Source: Chlamydia sp. 17-3921 (GTDB lineage: Bacteria > Chlamydiota > Chlamydiia > Chlamydiales > Chlamydiaceae). Taken from it: a DNA stretch of 55,263 nucleotides. The DNA lies in contig NZ_CACSHH010000012.1 in the NCBI RefSeq assembly GCF_902705545.1, positions 1 to 55,263 on the forward strand, in the 5' to 3' direction. A program made the translations under genes and the position numbers. Shown here piece after piece: positions 44,456 to 53,878 of the stretch (the stretch's first letter is position 1; the number at the start of each line of letters is the position of its first letter). The notes under the pieces are model-generated. The model had not been told where the DNA came from and did not search any database. It saw only the letters and a list, made by a program, of their open reading frames with translations.

Positions 44456-45583
44456 TCAAAAAGAAATGCCCATAATTTCTTCTGCTACAGTGTCATGAAA
44501 TAACCTCCCTCGCTTATTTAGAGCTAGAGAGTGATCTTTGTATTCGAAAAGTTGTTTTAGAGAAGAACATTTCTCTAAAGCTTCCCAAAGTTCTTTAGGG
44601 AAATCTTTTTTTTGGGCTCCTTCTATGAGCCTGAGGCGTAGTGATAGAGCTTCTTTTATTTTTTCTTTTTCAGAAAGAGTTTCTGAGAATTCTTGTATAG
44701 GAAGGTTTCTGTAAATAGAGCGTAAGTAGGAGGAAATTCTAGAAACATTCTTTGAGCGTTCTCCTTGAAGATATTGGGATGCAGAAACACCTAAACCTAA
44801 AAAAGGACGATCTGTCCAATAGCAGAGATTGTGTTTGGATTCATAGCCTGGCTTTGCATACGAACCAAGCTCATAGCGTGCAAAGCCATGGGAAGTAAGT
44901 AGTTCTTCAGCTAAAGAACTCATCGTTGCTAAAATTTCATCAGAAGCAAATGTTGAAGCTAATACTTTTCGGTGTTTATAAAAAGAAGTATGAGGATCTA
45001 TAGTTAGATTATACAAAGAAATATGTGTAAGAGGAAGTTTTAAAGCTTGTTGTAAATCACAAAGGAAACTTTCAAGAGTTTGTGTTGGAAGACCATAGAT
45101 AAGATCTATAGAAAGATTTATAAAATCAAAAGCTTTACAACATTGTAAAGCTTTTATTGCATGAGAAGAAGTGTGAGTTCTTCCTAAAAGACGTAATAGA
45201 GGATCGTCAAAGGTTTGTACCCCAAGGCTAATTCTATTGATTTGAGTTTGTCTCAGAGAATGTAAGAAAATTTCAGAGAGATTTTCAGGATTTGCTTCTA
45301 GAGTGATTTCTTTCGCTTGCGGAGCTAATGTAGAGATAATTTCTTCAAGTTTCGATGGAGGAACTAAAGACGGAGTTCCTCCACCGAAAAATAGTGTATT
45401 TACATAATAATGATCTCGAATTGAGGCAAGCTTTTTCTTTCCTTCTCGAATGATGGCATTACAATATAACGCTACAGTTTCCGGCTTATGGGGAATTGTA
45501 TAGAAACTACAGTAATGACATTTTTTTGAACAAAAAGGAATATGAATGTAGAGAGCTAAAGGAGACTTACCATTCATTTGCAT
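44456..45583 (-). CDS. hemW: HemW-like radical SAM protein (annotated HemN type)
   Basis: From the ATG at 45583 the protein is 375 residues; a reading from 45646 lies inside the upstream gene. Radical SAM motif C-SKK-C-HY-C in LYIHIPFCSKKCHYCSF, then FFGGGTPSLV, LEANPENL, RISLGVQTFDD and NLSIDLIYGLPTQT. The short N-terminus and size match HemW, a haem chaperone-like protein, better than the true oxygen-independent coproporphyrinogen oxidase HemN (about 450 residues), so a haem-transfer role is more likely than catalysis. It overlaps the upstream gene by 17 bp, in another frame. Confidence 0.85.
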   Translation of the reverse strand: MQMNGKSPLALYIHIPFCSKKCHYCSFYTIPHKPETVALYCNAIIREGKKKLASIRDHYYVNTLFFGGGTPSLVPPSKLEEIISTLAPQAKEITLEANPENLSEIFLHSLRQTQINRISLGVQTFDDPLLRLLGRTHTSSHAIKALQCCKAFDFINLSIDLIYGLPTQTLESFLCDLQQALKLPLTHISLYNLTIDPHTSFYKHRKVLASTFASDEILATMSSLAEELLTSHGFARYELGSYAKPGYESKHNLCYWTDRPFLGLGVSASQYLQGERSKNVSRISSYLRSIYRNLPIQEFSETLSEKEKIKEALSLRLRLIEGAQKKDFPKELWEALEKCSSLKQLFEYKDHSLALNKRGRLFHDTVAEEIMGISF

Positions 45584-46016
45584 CGGGATCCATAATACCT
45601 CCACGTCTCCATCGATTGCGGTCACTGAAAGGATCTTCTTCGTCATCTTCGCTAGAATAATCGATTTCTATAGCACCTTCTTCCCTATCTTCATCAGAGA
45701 GTTCTAGTTCTACAGTTTCTCCTGGATCAAGATCAATTTCTGTTTCCGTAGGCTCTACGAATTCTATGTCTGACATGCTAGGGCCATCAGGATAGACTGT
45801 TTTTGCAGGACTACGTCTTGGAGTAACATACTCTTCAACTTCTCCATTTTCTTTGAGCAACTGAAGTCGCTCCTTTTCCTCATGGATTTTGTTCTCTAAA
45901 TGACGAATTTCATCTTTGTGCCTGTCGATTTCTTTTTTAGGGACTAGACCAAGTTGCATCCATTGAGTTAGGTCATGCAGCTCAGACTCGAGCTTTTTCA
46001 GGCGTTCACTTTTCAT
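45567..46016 (-). CDS. coiled-coil acidic protein of unknown function
   Basis: The ATG at 46016 (GGAGGG about ten bases upstream) gives 149 residues; a reading from 46076 adds 20. Residues 1-65 form a charged helix with heptads (LKKLESELHDLTQWMQLG, ... ENKIHEEKERLQLLKENG). After about 75 the chain is disordered and strongly acidic (many Asp/Glu, pI very low), ending with Arg/Trp residues. No family is recognised. It has no signal peptide or membrane helix. The 3' end overlaps the HemW-like start by 17 bp. The divergent sucA starts 123 bp away. Confidence 0.72.
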   Translation of the reverse strand: MKSERLKKLESELHDLTQWMQLGLVPKKEIDRHKDEIRHLENKIHEEKERLQLLKENGEVEEYVTPRRSPAKTVYPDGPSMSDIEFVEPTETEIDLDPGETVELELSDEDREEGAIEIDYSSEDDEEDPFSDRNRWRRGGIMDPDANEW

Positions 46017-46139
46017 CTGGGAATTACCCTCCTGTGTTCGAGAGCAGGTGTACAGTATTCTTTGGTTTTTTTTCAACTACAGAAAAAAAACTAAAATTTG
46101 TTATGAAACAAAAATTTATGGTCTAAAGAATAATTTCCT

Positions 46140-48866
46140 ATGGATTCCGAATTTGCTGGACAGATTCACGCCTTAGATGTGGATTGGATAGAATCTGTTT
46201 ATGAAAAGTTTTTAAATCAAGAGACTTTGGATCCTTCTTGGAAATATTTTTTTGAAGGATATCAATTGGGACAAGCAGACTCTGAGTCTTCTAGGGACGT
46301 TTCTATTGAAAGCCAAGCTTACAAAACTTTACAAGAAAGAAAAGCTCAATTTCTTTGTATGATTTATCGGTGTTATGGCTATCTTCAAAGTGATACTTCT
46401 CCTCTATCGACCTCTAGAGAATCCCCTTTGATTCGTGAAAAAATCTCTAAAATAGATTTAGAAGAAGAGATTTTTTCTTGCGGTCTTCTTCCAAGGCCTG
46501 TGGTAAAAGCAAAAGAGCTAATACAGGAACTAAAGAAGCACTATTGTCGTAGCATTACAGTTGAAACTCTTACATGTTCTCCAGAGGTTCAAGAGTTTGT
46601 TTGGGCTCTTATGGAAGGAGAAAAACCTAAAAGAAGTTCTCAACAGCTGATTCGTTGTTACAAGGATCTTTGTAAATCAATATTTTTTGAGGAGTTTTTG
46701 CAGGTAAAGTTTACTGGGCAAAAGCGCTTTTCTTTAGAGGGAGGAGAGGCTTTAATAGTGATGTTAGAGCATATGAGTCATTATGGAGTCTCTTTAGGAA
46801 TAAATCGCTATGTTTTAGGAATGTCCCATCGTGGGAGGTTAAATGTTCTAACAAATGTGTTATCAAAGCCTTATCGCTATGTTTTCATGGAATTTGAAGA
46901 CAACCCTAATGCTCGTGGCTTGGAATCTGTCGGCGATGTAAAGTATCACAAAGGTTATGTTACAACTGCTCATCGTAAAAATGGTGAAGAAATTACCTTA
47001 GCATTGCTTCCAAACCCTAGTCATCTAGAAGCTGTAGATCCTGTTGTTGAGGGAGTTGTTGCTGCTTTGCAACACCAAGGAAAATCTGGAGATGAACGGA
47101 AAACTTTAGCTGTACTGATTCATGGAGACGCAGCTTTTTCTGGACAAGGAATTGTTTACGAAACTCTGCAGCTGAGCCAGATTCCAGGGTATTCTACAGA
47201 AGGAACTTTACATATTGTTATTAATAATCTTATAGGATTTACAGCCCAACCCAGAGAATCTCGATCAACTCCTTATTGCACAGATATCGCCAAGATGTTG
47301 GGAATCCCTGTTTTTAGAGTGTGTGGAGAAGATATTTTAGCGTGCTTAGAAGCAATAGAATATGCTTTGAAAATTCGCGAACGTTTTGGTTGTGATGTTA
47401 TTATAGATCTGTGCTGTTATCGTAAGTATGGTCATAATGAAAGCGATGACCCTTCAGTAACAGCTCCAAAGTTGTATGATCAAATAAAGAAAAAACCTTC
47501 TGTTCATAAAATCTTTAAAAAATTTCTACAAGAACATTATTCTGAGGAGATTTCGGAATCAGAGTTGAGCTCTATAGAACAAGAAATTCATGAAACCTTA
47601 AATCATGAGTTTCAAGTATTAAAAGAAGAAAATTTTGAAAGTTTTCCCAAGAAAAAATGTGCCCATTGTGATCGTTTGCAGGGAGGAGAGTTAGTTTTTC
47701 ATGATTTAGATGTGTCTTTAAGTAAGGATACTTTAAAGCATATCGGATCACGTCTTTGCGGTATTCCTAAACATTTTTCTCCTCATCCTAAATTAAAATC
47801 TCTTTTTGATAAGAGACTTAAAATGGTTTCTGGTGAAATTGGCTGTGATTGGGCTATGGCTGAGGAGCTTGCTTTTGCTTCTTTATTGATAGAAGGGTTC
47901 TCTCTCAGACTTTCTGGCCAGGATTCTATTCGAGGAACTTTTAGTCAGCGTCATTTACTTTGGAGTGATATTGTTACTGGAAATACATACTCTCCCTTAT
48001 ATCATCTGTCTCCGGATCAGGGTGCTGTAGAGATATATAACTCTCCTTTATCTGAATACGCTGTTCTTGGATTTGAGTACGGTTATGCTCAACAAGCAAT
48101 GAAAACGCTGGTTTTGTGGGAAGCTCAATTCGGAGATTTCGCTAATGGAGCTCAGATCATTTTCGATCAATATATTTCTTCAGGAGTTCAAAAATGGGAT
48201 TTTCATTCTGATGTAGTTATGTTGCTTCCTCATGGTTATGAAGGTCAGGGACCAGAGCATTCTTCGGCGCGTATAGAGAGATATTTGCAATTAGCTGCAA
48301 ATTGGAATTTTGAAGTAGTTATACCCTCGACTCCTCTGCAGTATTTTCGTATTTTACGGGAACATACGAAAAGAGATTTATCATTACCTCTAGTGATCTT
48401 TTCTCCTAAGATGTTATTACGACACCATCAATGTGTAAATTTTTTGGATGAGTTCTCTGTTCCTGGAGGTTTTCTTTCTGTTCTTGAGGATGCCAATCCT
48501 AACTACAATGCAAAGATTCTCGTGTTATGCTCTGGGAAGGTTTATTATGATTATAGAGAGAATCTTCCTGACTCTCGTCGAGAAGACTTCGCTTGTTTGC
48601 GAATAGAGAGTTTATACCCGTTATGTCTTGATGAGCTTGTTAAGCTTTTTGATAGATATTCAAAAGTGCAACATTACGTTTGGCTTCAGGAAGAGCCTAG
48701 AAATATGGGAGCGTACGAGTATATGCTTATAGCTTTACAGGATATTCTTTCTACAAAATTGAAATGTGTATCTAGACCTCGTAGTAGCTCTTCCGCATCT
48801 GGATCTGCAAAATTGGATCGTCAAGAATTTTTAACATTTATGGAAACATTGTTCTCTTTAAGGTAA
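46140..48866 (+). CDS. sucA: 2-oxoglutarate dehydrogenase E1 component
   Basis: A 908-residue thiamine-diphosphate enzyme. The N-terminal segment (FLNQETLDPSWKYFFEGY) matches the E2-binding start of SucA. The ThDP domain shows MSHRGRLNVL, NPSHLEAVDPVVEG, HGDAAFSGQG with the GDAAFSGQGIVYE...NN stretch, IGFTAQPRESRSTPYCTDIAK and YRKYGHNESDDPS. The C-terminal domain has the FSQRHLLW and GYEGQGPEHSSARIERYLQ blocks. It decarboxylates 2-oxoglutarate and passes succinyl to the E2 lipoyl group. Chlamydia has an incomplete TCA cycle, so 2-oxoglutarate is probably imported or made from glutamate. sucB follows after 3 bp. Confidence 0.96.
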   Translation: MDSEFAGQIHALDVDWIESVYEKFLNQETLDPSWKYFFEGYQLGQADSESSRDVSIESQAYKTLQERKAQFLCMIYRCYGYLQSDTSPLSTSRESPLIREKISKIDLEEEIFSCGLLPRPVVKAKELIQELKKHYCRSITVETLTCSPEVQEFVWALMEGEKPKRSSQQLIRCYKDLCKSIFFEEFLQVKFTGQKRFSLEGGEALIVMLEHMSHYGVSLGINRYVLGMSHRGRLNVLTNVLSKPYRYVFMEFEDNPNARGLESVGDVKYHKGYVTTAHRKNGEEITLALLPNPSHLEAVDPVVEGVVAALQHQGKSGDERKTLAVLIHGDAAFSGQGIVYETLQLSQIPGYSTEGTLHIVINNLIGFTAQPRESRSTPYCTDIAKMLGIPVFRVCGEDILACLEAIEYALKIRERFGCDVIIDLCCYRKYGHNESDDPSVTAPKLYDQIKKKPSVHKIFKKFLQEHYSEEISESELSSIEQEIHETLNHEFQVLKEENFESFPKKKCAHCDRLQGGELVFHDLDVSLSKDTLKHIGSRLCGIPKHFSPHPKLKSLFDKRLKMVSGEIGCDWAMAEELAFASLLIEGFSLRLSGQDSIRGTFSQRHLLWSDIVTGNTYSPLYHLSPDQGAVEIYNSPLSEYAVLGFEYGYAQQAMKTLVLWEAQFGDFANGAQIIFDQYISSGVQKWDFHSDVVMLLPHGYEGQGPEHSSARIERYLQLAANWNFEVVIPSTPLQYFRILREHTKRDLSLPLVIFSPKMLLRHHQCVNFLDEFSVPGGFLSVLEDANPNYNAKILVLCSGKVYYDYRENLPDSRREDFACLRIESLYPLCLDELVKLFDRYSKVQHYVWLQEEPRNMGAYEYMLIALQDILSTKLKCVSRPRSSSSASGSAKLDRQEFLTFMETLFSLR

Positions 48867-48869
48867 GAC

Positions 48870-49958
48870 ATGATTACAGAGGTTCGCATTCCTAATATTG
48901 CGGAGTCAATTACAGAAGTTACTATAGCATCAATTTTAGTGACATCAGGAAATCTTGTTCAGGAGAATCAAGGTATTGTTGAAATCGAAAGCGATAAATT
49001 GAATCAACTAATTTATGCTCCAATTTCTGGAAGGATTACATGGAGTGTTAGAGAGGGGGATGTAGTTGCAATTGGTAGTGTTGTTGCCAATATTGATGAT
49101 GCCGAGGAATCTTTGAGTGTGAATCCTAAGGAATCTCTAGAAGTTACTACAAGTAATTCTGAGGCAGAAATTATTCGTTTCCCTACTGATCAAAATAAAC
49201 CTCCTGCTGAAGGAAAGATATTCACCCCTCTTAGAGATAAACTTGCTTTTAATCCTTCAGGACGAGAGGAAGTCAGAGAGCGCATGTCTTCGATTCGAAA
49301 GACTATCTCCAAACGTTTGATTTCAGCTTTACATGAAGCTGCTATGTTGACGACTTTTAATGAAATTCATATGACGCCTCTTATAAAGTTAAGAAAAGAA
49401 AAACAAGCAAGTTTTACTGAGAAGTTTGGTGTGAAGTTAGGATTGATGTCTTTCTTTGTAAAAGCTGTTTTAGAAGGGTTGAAAGAGTATCCCAGAGTTA
49501 ATGCTTATATAGATGGAGATGAGATCGTTTCTCGCAAGTACTATGATATTTGTTTGGCAATTGGTACAGATCGAGGCCTTGTTGCTCCAGTGATTCGAGA
49601 TTGCGATGCTCTTTCTTGTAGTGATATCGAGAAAAAACTTGCAGATTTAGTAGAGCGATCTCGAAATGGACAACTTTCTCTTTCAGAATTAGAAGGAGGA
49701 GGGTTTACCATTACTAATGGTGGTGTTTACGGATCTTTGTTTTCTACCCCGATTATCAACCCTCCCCAAGTAGGAATTCTTGGGATGCATAAAATAGAAA
49801 AACGTCCTGTTGTTCTTGATAATGAGATTGTAATTGCTGATATGATGTATGTTGCATTAAGTTATGACCACCGTATTATTGATGGAAAAGAAGCTGTGGG
49901 TTTTCTCGTGAAGGTTAAGGAATGCATTGAAAGGCCCGAGATACTCTTAAATTTCTAA
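48870..49958 (+). CDS. sucB: 2-oxoglutarate dehydrogenase E2 component (succinyltransferase)
   Basis: A 362-residue E2. The lipoyl domain (1-78) carries K43 in IESDKLNQLI. The acyltransferase domain (about 135-362) has the catalytic H334-R-I-I-D338-G in SYDHRIIDGK. Between them lies a linker of about 50 residues without the peripheral-subunit-binding domain (family motif SPxARxLAxE...GRIxxxDV). E. coli SucB (405 residues) has that domain, and the size difference fits its loss. How the E3 dihydrolipoamide dehydrogenase docks is then open. It lies 3 bp after sucA. Chlamydia has further E2-type genes elsewhere for pyruvate dehydrogenase. Confidence 0.92.
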   Translation: MITEVRIPNIAESITEVTIASILVTSGNLVQENQGIVEIESDKLNQLIYAPISGRITWSVREGDVVAIGSVVANIDDAEESLSVNPKESLEVTTSNSEAEIIRFPTDQNKPPAEGKIFTPLRDKLAFNPSGREEVRERMSSIRKTISKRLISALHEAAMLTTFNEIHMTPLIKLRKEKQASFTEKFGVKLGLMSFFVKAVLEGLKEYPRVNAYIDGDEIVSRKYYDICLAIGTDRGLVAPVIRDCDALSCSDIEKKLADLVERSRNGQLSLSELEGGGFTITNGGVYGSLFSTPIINPPQVGILGMHKIEKRPVVLDNEIVIADMMYVALSYDHRIIDGKEAVGFLVKVKECIERPEILLNF

Positions 49959-49971
49959 GTTTTATATAAGA

Positions 49972-50718
49972 CTATTCTCTTGGAAGAAGCATTACTGCAG
50001 TAGTATTATTTTTCTGTTTCTTAGTGTGAGTTTGAGAAAATTCTTCAGGGTGTTGCGCAATATAGCGTGCTGAGAAAAATAATTCATGTTTTGTATATGT
50101 GCATGTATCAAGAATAGTAATGTTATTATTTGGAATTCCTAGAGAACGCAGTTGTTTGTATGCAATACCTCGGAAATTTATATGCCCGTTGGGTTCCATA
50201 AAAGTTTGAAAATTACGAGGGAAAAGTGTGTTGTAATCGGGATACGTGCTATAGTTTGGTCCCAAAGAAGGACCGATAGCAACAATTAGATCGCTTGGTT
50301 GTGAATTATAAAATTTTCGTAATTTATGCGCGGTTACAGCGTAAATATTTCCGATAAGTCCTCTCCAACCACAATGTACATTCGCAATTACATGATGTTC
50401 TTGATCATAGAAAATTGCTGCTTGACAATCAGAGTGACGGATATGTAGAGAAAGCCAAAGTTCTTTTGTAAACAGGCCGTCTCCAGGTTGTTGGCAGGGG
50501 GTTGTCATTTTAGCTTGGCGTACCGTTGTGCTGTGGCGTTGATGAAGATCGCAGTAACTCTGCGCTTTTAGATTCGCCACTATATCTAAGTTTTTAGCTG
50601 GAAAAACTTTTCCATGAACGTCATGCTGTTTTGGAAAAATTCCATGTTTTATAGGAAATTTTTCAAGTTCTTTAAGAATAAATTTATCAAGAGGACCTGT
50701 ATCTAAAACTAAAGACAT
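49972..50718 (-). CDS. YfiH/PgeF-family (DUF152) multicopper-like protein
   Basis: A 248-residue protein of the laccase-domain family. Metal-site motifs are HSDCQAAIFYD (Cys/His), VHCGWRGLIGNIY (the CGWRG block with its His and Cys), and AIGPSLGPNYSTYPDY. Members were called polyphenol oxidases but have been shown to act as purine nucleosidases/phosphorylases or, for PgeF/YfiH, as peptidoglycan-editing factors that limit wrong amino acids in muropeptides. In an organism with minimal peptidoglycan the editing role is plausible but unproven. It lies 18 bp after ispG on the same strand, and converges with sucB. Confidence 0.85.
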   Translation of the reverse strand: MSLVLDTGPLDKFILKELEKFPIKHGIFPKQHDVHGKVFPAKNLDIVANLKAQSYCDLHQRHSTTVRQAKMTTPCQQPGDGLFTKELWLSLHIRHSDCQAAIFYDQEHHVIANVHCGWRGLIGNIYAVTAHKLRKFYNSQPSDLIVAIGPSLGPNYSTYPDYNTLFPRNFQTFMEPNGHINFRGIAYKQLRSLGIPNNNITILDTCTYTKHELFFSARYIAQHPEEFSQTHTKKQKNNTTAVMLLPRE

Positions 50719-50736
50719 TGCAATGTTTGATCCTGT

Positions 50737-52548
50737 TTATTTTGGATCTTCCCATACGCCATACTGTTTTAGAAGTCGAACTAATTCGTCTTCGGCTTCT
50801 TCCATTGGGATATGAGCTTTTACACAAGTATGCTTAACATAAAGATCTATCATACCAGCTTTAGATCCTACGAAACCAAAGTCTGCGTCAGCCATTTCTC
50901 CAGGTCCGTTAACAATACAGCCCATAACGGCAATTTTCAATCCTGGAAGATGCTTTGTCTTTTCATGAATACGGATAGTGACTTCAGGAAGGTCGAATAA
51001 GGTACGTCCACAACCTGGGCAAGAAATATATTCTGTTTTTACAAGGCGTACTCCTGCACTTTGAAGTGTCCCAAAAGCAATTTCTCGACATGCTTCAATT
51101 GAGATATTAGGGAGATCTAGAACAATAGCTTCTCCCAGGCCATCGAGAAGGAGAGCCCCAAATTCTGTTGCAATAGAAACTGCTGCAACTTCCTCGTCAT
51201 CGAAGTCCCTAGAAAAAACAAGTTTTGTAGGTTTTCCTTGATGACCTTCTTGTTCGAAGAAATCCCGACAAGTATAAATGAATGGTTCTGTCGCATGAAA
51301 GTGTACAAAAGGTGCATTGTGTACTTCAGGGCTATTCCAGGCTTCTTTATTATAGGAATAAAGACAAGGAACTTGGTAATAGTGAAATACTAAAAAGTAC
51401 TCACTGAGAGCTTTTACAATAGGACTATCTAGAAATTCCTGGGGGACGATAACACCTTCTGGTGTAGTAAATTCTTTAGTTCCTGTTTTAAGATCAACAC
51501 CAAGTTTTTTCAAAAGTTCTTCAGAAGAATCAACTAAATGTTTTTCATATAATTTTATAAATACCCCATAAACAGATCCCCAAGGGGTCTTTTTAGATAT
51601 TTTGTTTGCAGCAGCCACAAAGCTTTCTGAGTTTTCTAAAGCAAAAGAATTGGGTTTCTTCTCAAGATTAAGGTATATTGTAGTTTGATTGAGAAGGCTT
51701 TTGCATACGGGAATTTCTGTTGTTGGGCATCCTGTGAGTGAGCAGCGGATAGTATCTCCCAAACCTTCGGTCAGGAGAGTTCCAATTCCTACCGCGGATT
51801 TTATAATGCCATCCATTCCCATTCCTGCTTCGGTAACTCCAAGATGAAGGGGATAAAGCCACCCTCGGGAATCTAAATCTTTGGCAAGTTGACGGTAGGC
51901 TGCAACCATTACTTTGGGATTGCTGGATTTTATAGAAAAGACAACATCACGATAGTCTAAGAGTTCACAAATAGTGATGTATTCCAGAGCAGAGGCAACC
52001 ATTCCTTCAATAGTATCACCATACTTTTGCATAACTCTTTCAGAAAGAGATCCATGATTTACTCCAATACGCATAGCTTTCCCTTGTCGCTTACACTTTT
52101 CAACTAAAGGAGAAAACTTGTCTTCTAAGCGTGTTAAACTGTGGCGATAGTTAGCTTCTGTGTATGTTTTTTTCCCCGAAAATAGGTTCCGTTTGTCAAC
52201 ATAGTTACCGGGATTAATACGGACTTTATCTACAAAGTCGACAACATGCATCGCCGCTTGAGGAAAGAAGTGGATGTCTGCCACTAGGGGAATATACAGC
52301 CCCTTCATAAGAAGTTTTTCTTTAATCTTTTCACAAGCTTGGGCTTCTTTGATTCCTTGAACAGTAACACGAGCTATTTCACAACCACATTCTACTAAAG
52401 CGTAAATCTGTTCCACAGTAGCGTCAACATCTGCTGTTGGAGTCGTTGTCATAGATTGGTTTTTTATTGAATGCTCGCTTCCAACATAAAGATGTCCAAT
52501 TTTTACTGAATGCGTGAGTCGTCGAGAGGTCTTTGTTAGAATTGTCAT
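50737..52548 (-). CDS. ispG: 4-hydroxy-3-methylbut-2-enyl-diphosphate synthase IspG (long form)
   Basis: A 603-residue iron-sulfur enzyme of the MEP isoprenoid pathway (also gcpE). The N-terminal TIM barrel has [21 protein letters not shown]-type start, [27 protein letters not shown] and LHLGVTEAG. The C-terminal domain carries the [4Fe-4S] ligands in ISCPGCGRT and [12 protein letters not shown]. Most bacterial IspG are about 370 residues; here an insert of about 200 residues (roughly 280-480) joins the two domains, as in plants and a few bacteria including Chlamydia. It converts MEcPP to HMBPP. The gene is followed by the YfiH-type gene after 18 bp. Confidence 0.96.
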   Translation of the reverse strand: MTILTKTSRRLTHSVKIGHLYVGSEHSIKNQSMTTTPTADVDATVEQIYALVECGCEIARVTVQGIKEAQACEKIKEKLLMKGLYIPLVADIHFFPQAAMHVVDFVDKVRINPGNYVDKRNLFSGKKTYTEANYRHSLTRLEDKFSPLVEKCKRQGKAMRIGVNHGSLSERVMQKYGDTIEGMVASALEYITICELLDYRDVVFSIKSSNPKVMVAAYRQLAKDLDSRGWLYPLHLGVTEAGMGMDGIIKSAVGIGTLLTEGLGDTIRCSLTGCPTTEIPVCKSLLNQTTIYLNLEKKPNSFALENSESFVAAANKISKKTPWGSVYGVFIKLYEKHLVDSSEELLKKLGVDLKTGTKEFTTPEGVIVPQEFLDSPIVKALSEYFLVFHYYQVPCLYSYNKEAWNSPEVHNAPFVHFHATEPFIYTCRDFFEQEGHQGKPTKLVFSRDFDDEEVAAVSIATEFGALLLDGLGEAIVLDLPNISIEACREIAFGTLQSAGVRLVKTEYISCPGCGRTLFDLPEVTIRIHEKTKHLPGLKIAVMGCIVNGPGEMADADFGFVGSKAGMIDLYVKHTCVKAHIPMEEAEDELVRLLKQYGVWEDPK

Positions 52549-52655
52549 AGGAATTCTATTTAAACAGAAAATTTATTAAAAACTTATAGAAGGTTAGTGT
52601 GTCCTGAATTTAAATTCTAAGAATTAATGAAATATATTTTGAAAAGATCAAAATA

Positions 52656-53797
52656 TTAGTCTTTGTTTAAAGGATTATTTTCAGAGTGAGTTAGATATAG
52701 GGTGAATACTATAGGAAGTTCTTCTTTAGTAGGATTATTTTCTTTTTCTCTGAGAATCTCTTTAAAAGCTGCACTGAAGCCCATTAAAAGGGCTTCTTGT
52801 AAAGTGAACTTAACTGCTTTATGATAGAGCTTTCTACCTTGCCAATCTTCAGGAAGAAATATTTCAGGAGCCGTAAAATGAACTTTTGATATTCCAGATG
52901 ATGCAAGCTCTTTAAAGAGTTTAGTGTAATATTTTATACAACTCTCCTTAGTATTTGTCATGAATGGCATTGCATGAGAAGATACTTGGTCGCGGCCTCT
53001 AGAACGGATAATATCCAGATCTTTTTGGTAATGCCCCCAAGGGCTCCAAGCTAAGGCTAGCTTTTGAGGATCTTTGGTTGGGTCTGGGTCTTCACTTTCC
53101 CAAACGAACTCTTCCCAAGTGGCTGGAACTTGCTTCTCAAGCATAGTTTGCCAACATTTTTCCCAGCAGTCCTTGGAGAGTCTTTCTTTAAGGTTTAATA
53201 AGTCCTTATTTTTTAGGGGTGTTCCCTCCTCGTCAGTTGTATACGGGGGAAGGAAGTGCATCATACAAACTCCCTCTTCATTATCCCTAATAACAGGGTG
53301 TTTAGGTGTTTGAGCTGTAATGAGGCTTACTGTAGGTATTGCTTTCAAATGGTAAACTTCTATTTTTTCTGCATCAGTTATTTTAATACTTTCAGGGAGT
53401 TCTAGAGATAGAAGTGTATATGAATTTAGCAGAATTTCTGTAATCCCGGGATACTTTTTAGGAAGTTCAGGTTCTTTTTCGGGTTCTTTTAATGGTTTGG
53501 GAAAGAGAATATCGCTAACTTTTTAATAGAAAAATCGCGTAAAACAATGTAAATGAGAGCTAGGCTTAGTAAGGCTGTGATGATTAACATAGAAGTTATA
53601 ATTGTAGCATTTAACCACAAAGGGAGTCCTAGGAAAAAGAGAGAAATAAGTACCGCACAAGCTGCGATCAAATTAAAAATAAATATTCCGATTATAATAC
53701 ACTTTTGTAATGTTATAGCGTTTTTCTTAGAAGATTTGTCGAGCTCAGAAATCTCTTGCGATGATTGAGTATTTGTTTGTGTAATAGAATTAACCAT
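52656..53797 (-). pseudogene. DUF1389-family membrane protein, broken by a one-base frameshift
   Basis: Read from the ATG at 53797, the first 102 codons encode a polar N-terminus and a two-helix hairpin (about 32-55 and 61-85), then stop at 53489. The downstream frame, ending at 52656, encodes the DUF1389 domain (for example RDNEEGVCMMHFLPP and WESEDPDPTKDPQKLALAWSPWG). Adding one T to the five-T tract at 53520-53524 joins both into about 381 residues, very like the intact 374-residue paralogue upstream. Between the two, an open reading (KPLKEPEKEPELPKKYPG and on) is also conserved in the paralogue, so the break is recent, or a sequencing slip, or a phase-variable tract. The hairpin suggests an inclusion-membrane protein. 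Function unknown. Confidence 0.75.
53520..53524. other. T5 (A5 on the coding strand) tract where the DUF1389 frame breaks
   Basis: Restoring one base here (six instead of five) changes ATT AAA AAG TTA into ATT AAA AAA GTT. The reading then continues without a stop through KVSDILFPKP into the DUF1389 domain. It is the simplest place for the frameshift. Confidence 0.7.
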
Positions 53798-53878
53798 AAC
53801 TCTTTTATATATAATGAGAAAAGCATCTATAATATCCTTTTTAGGACATTGGGGTCAAGTATCTTGTTTTAAATGTTT

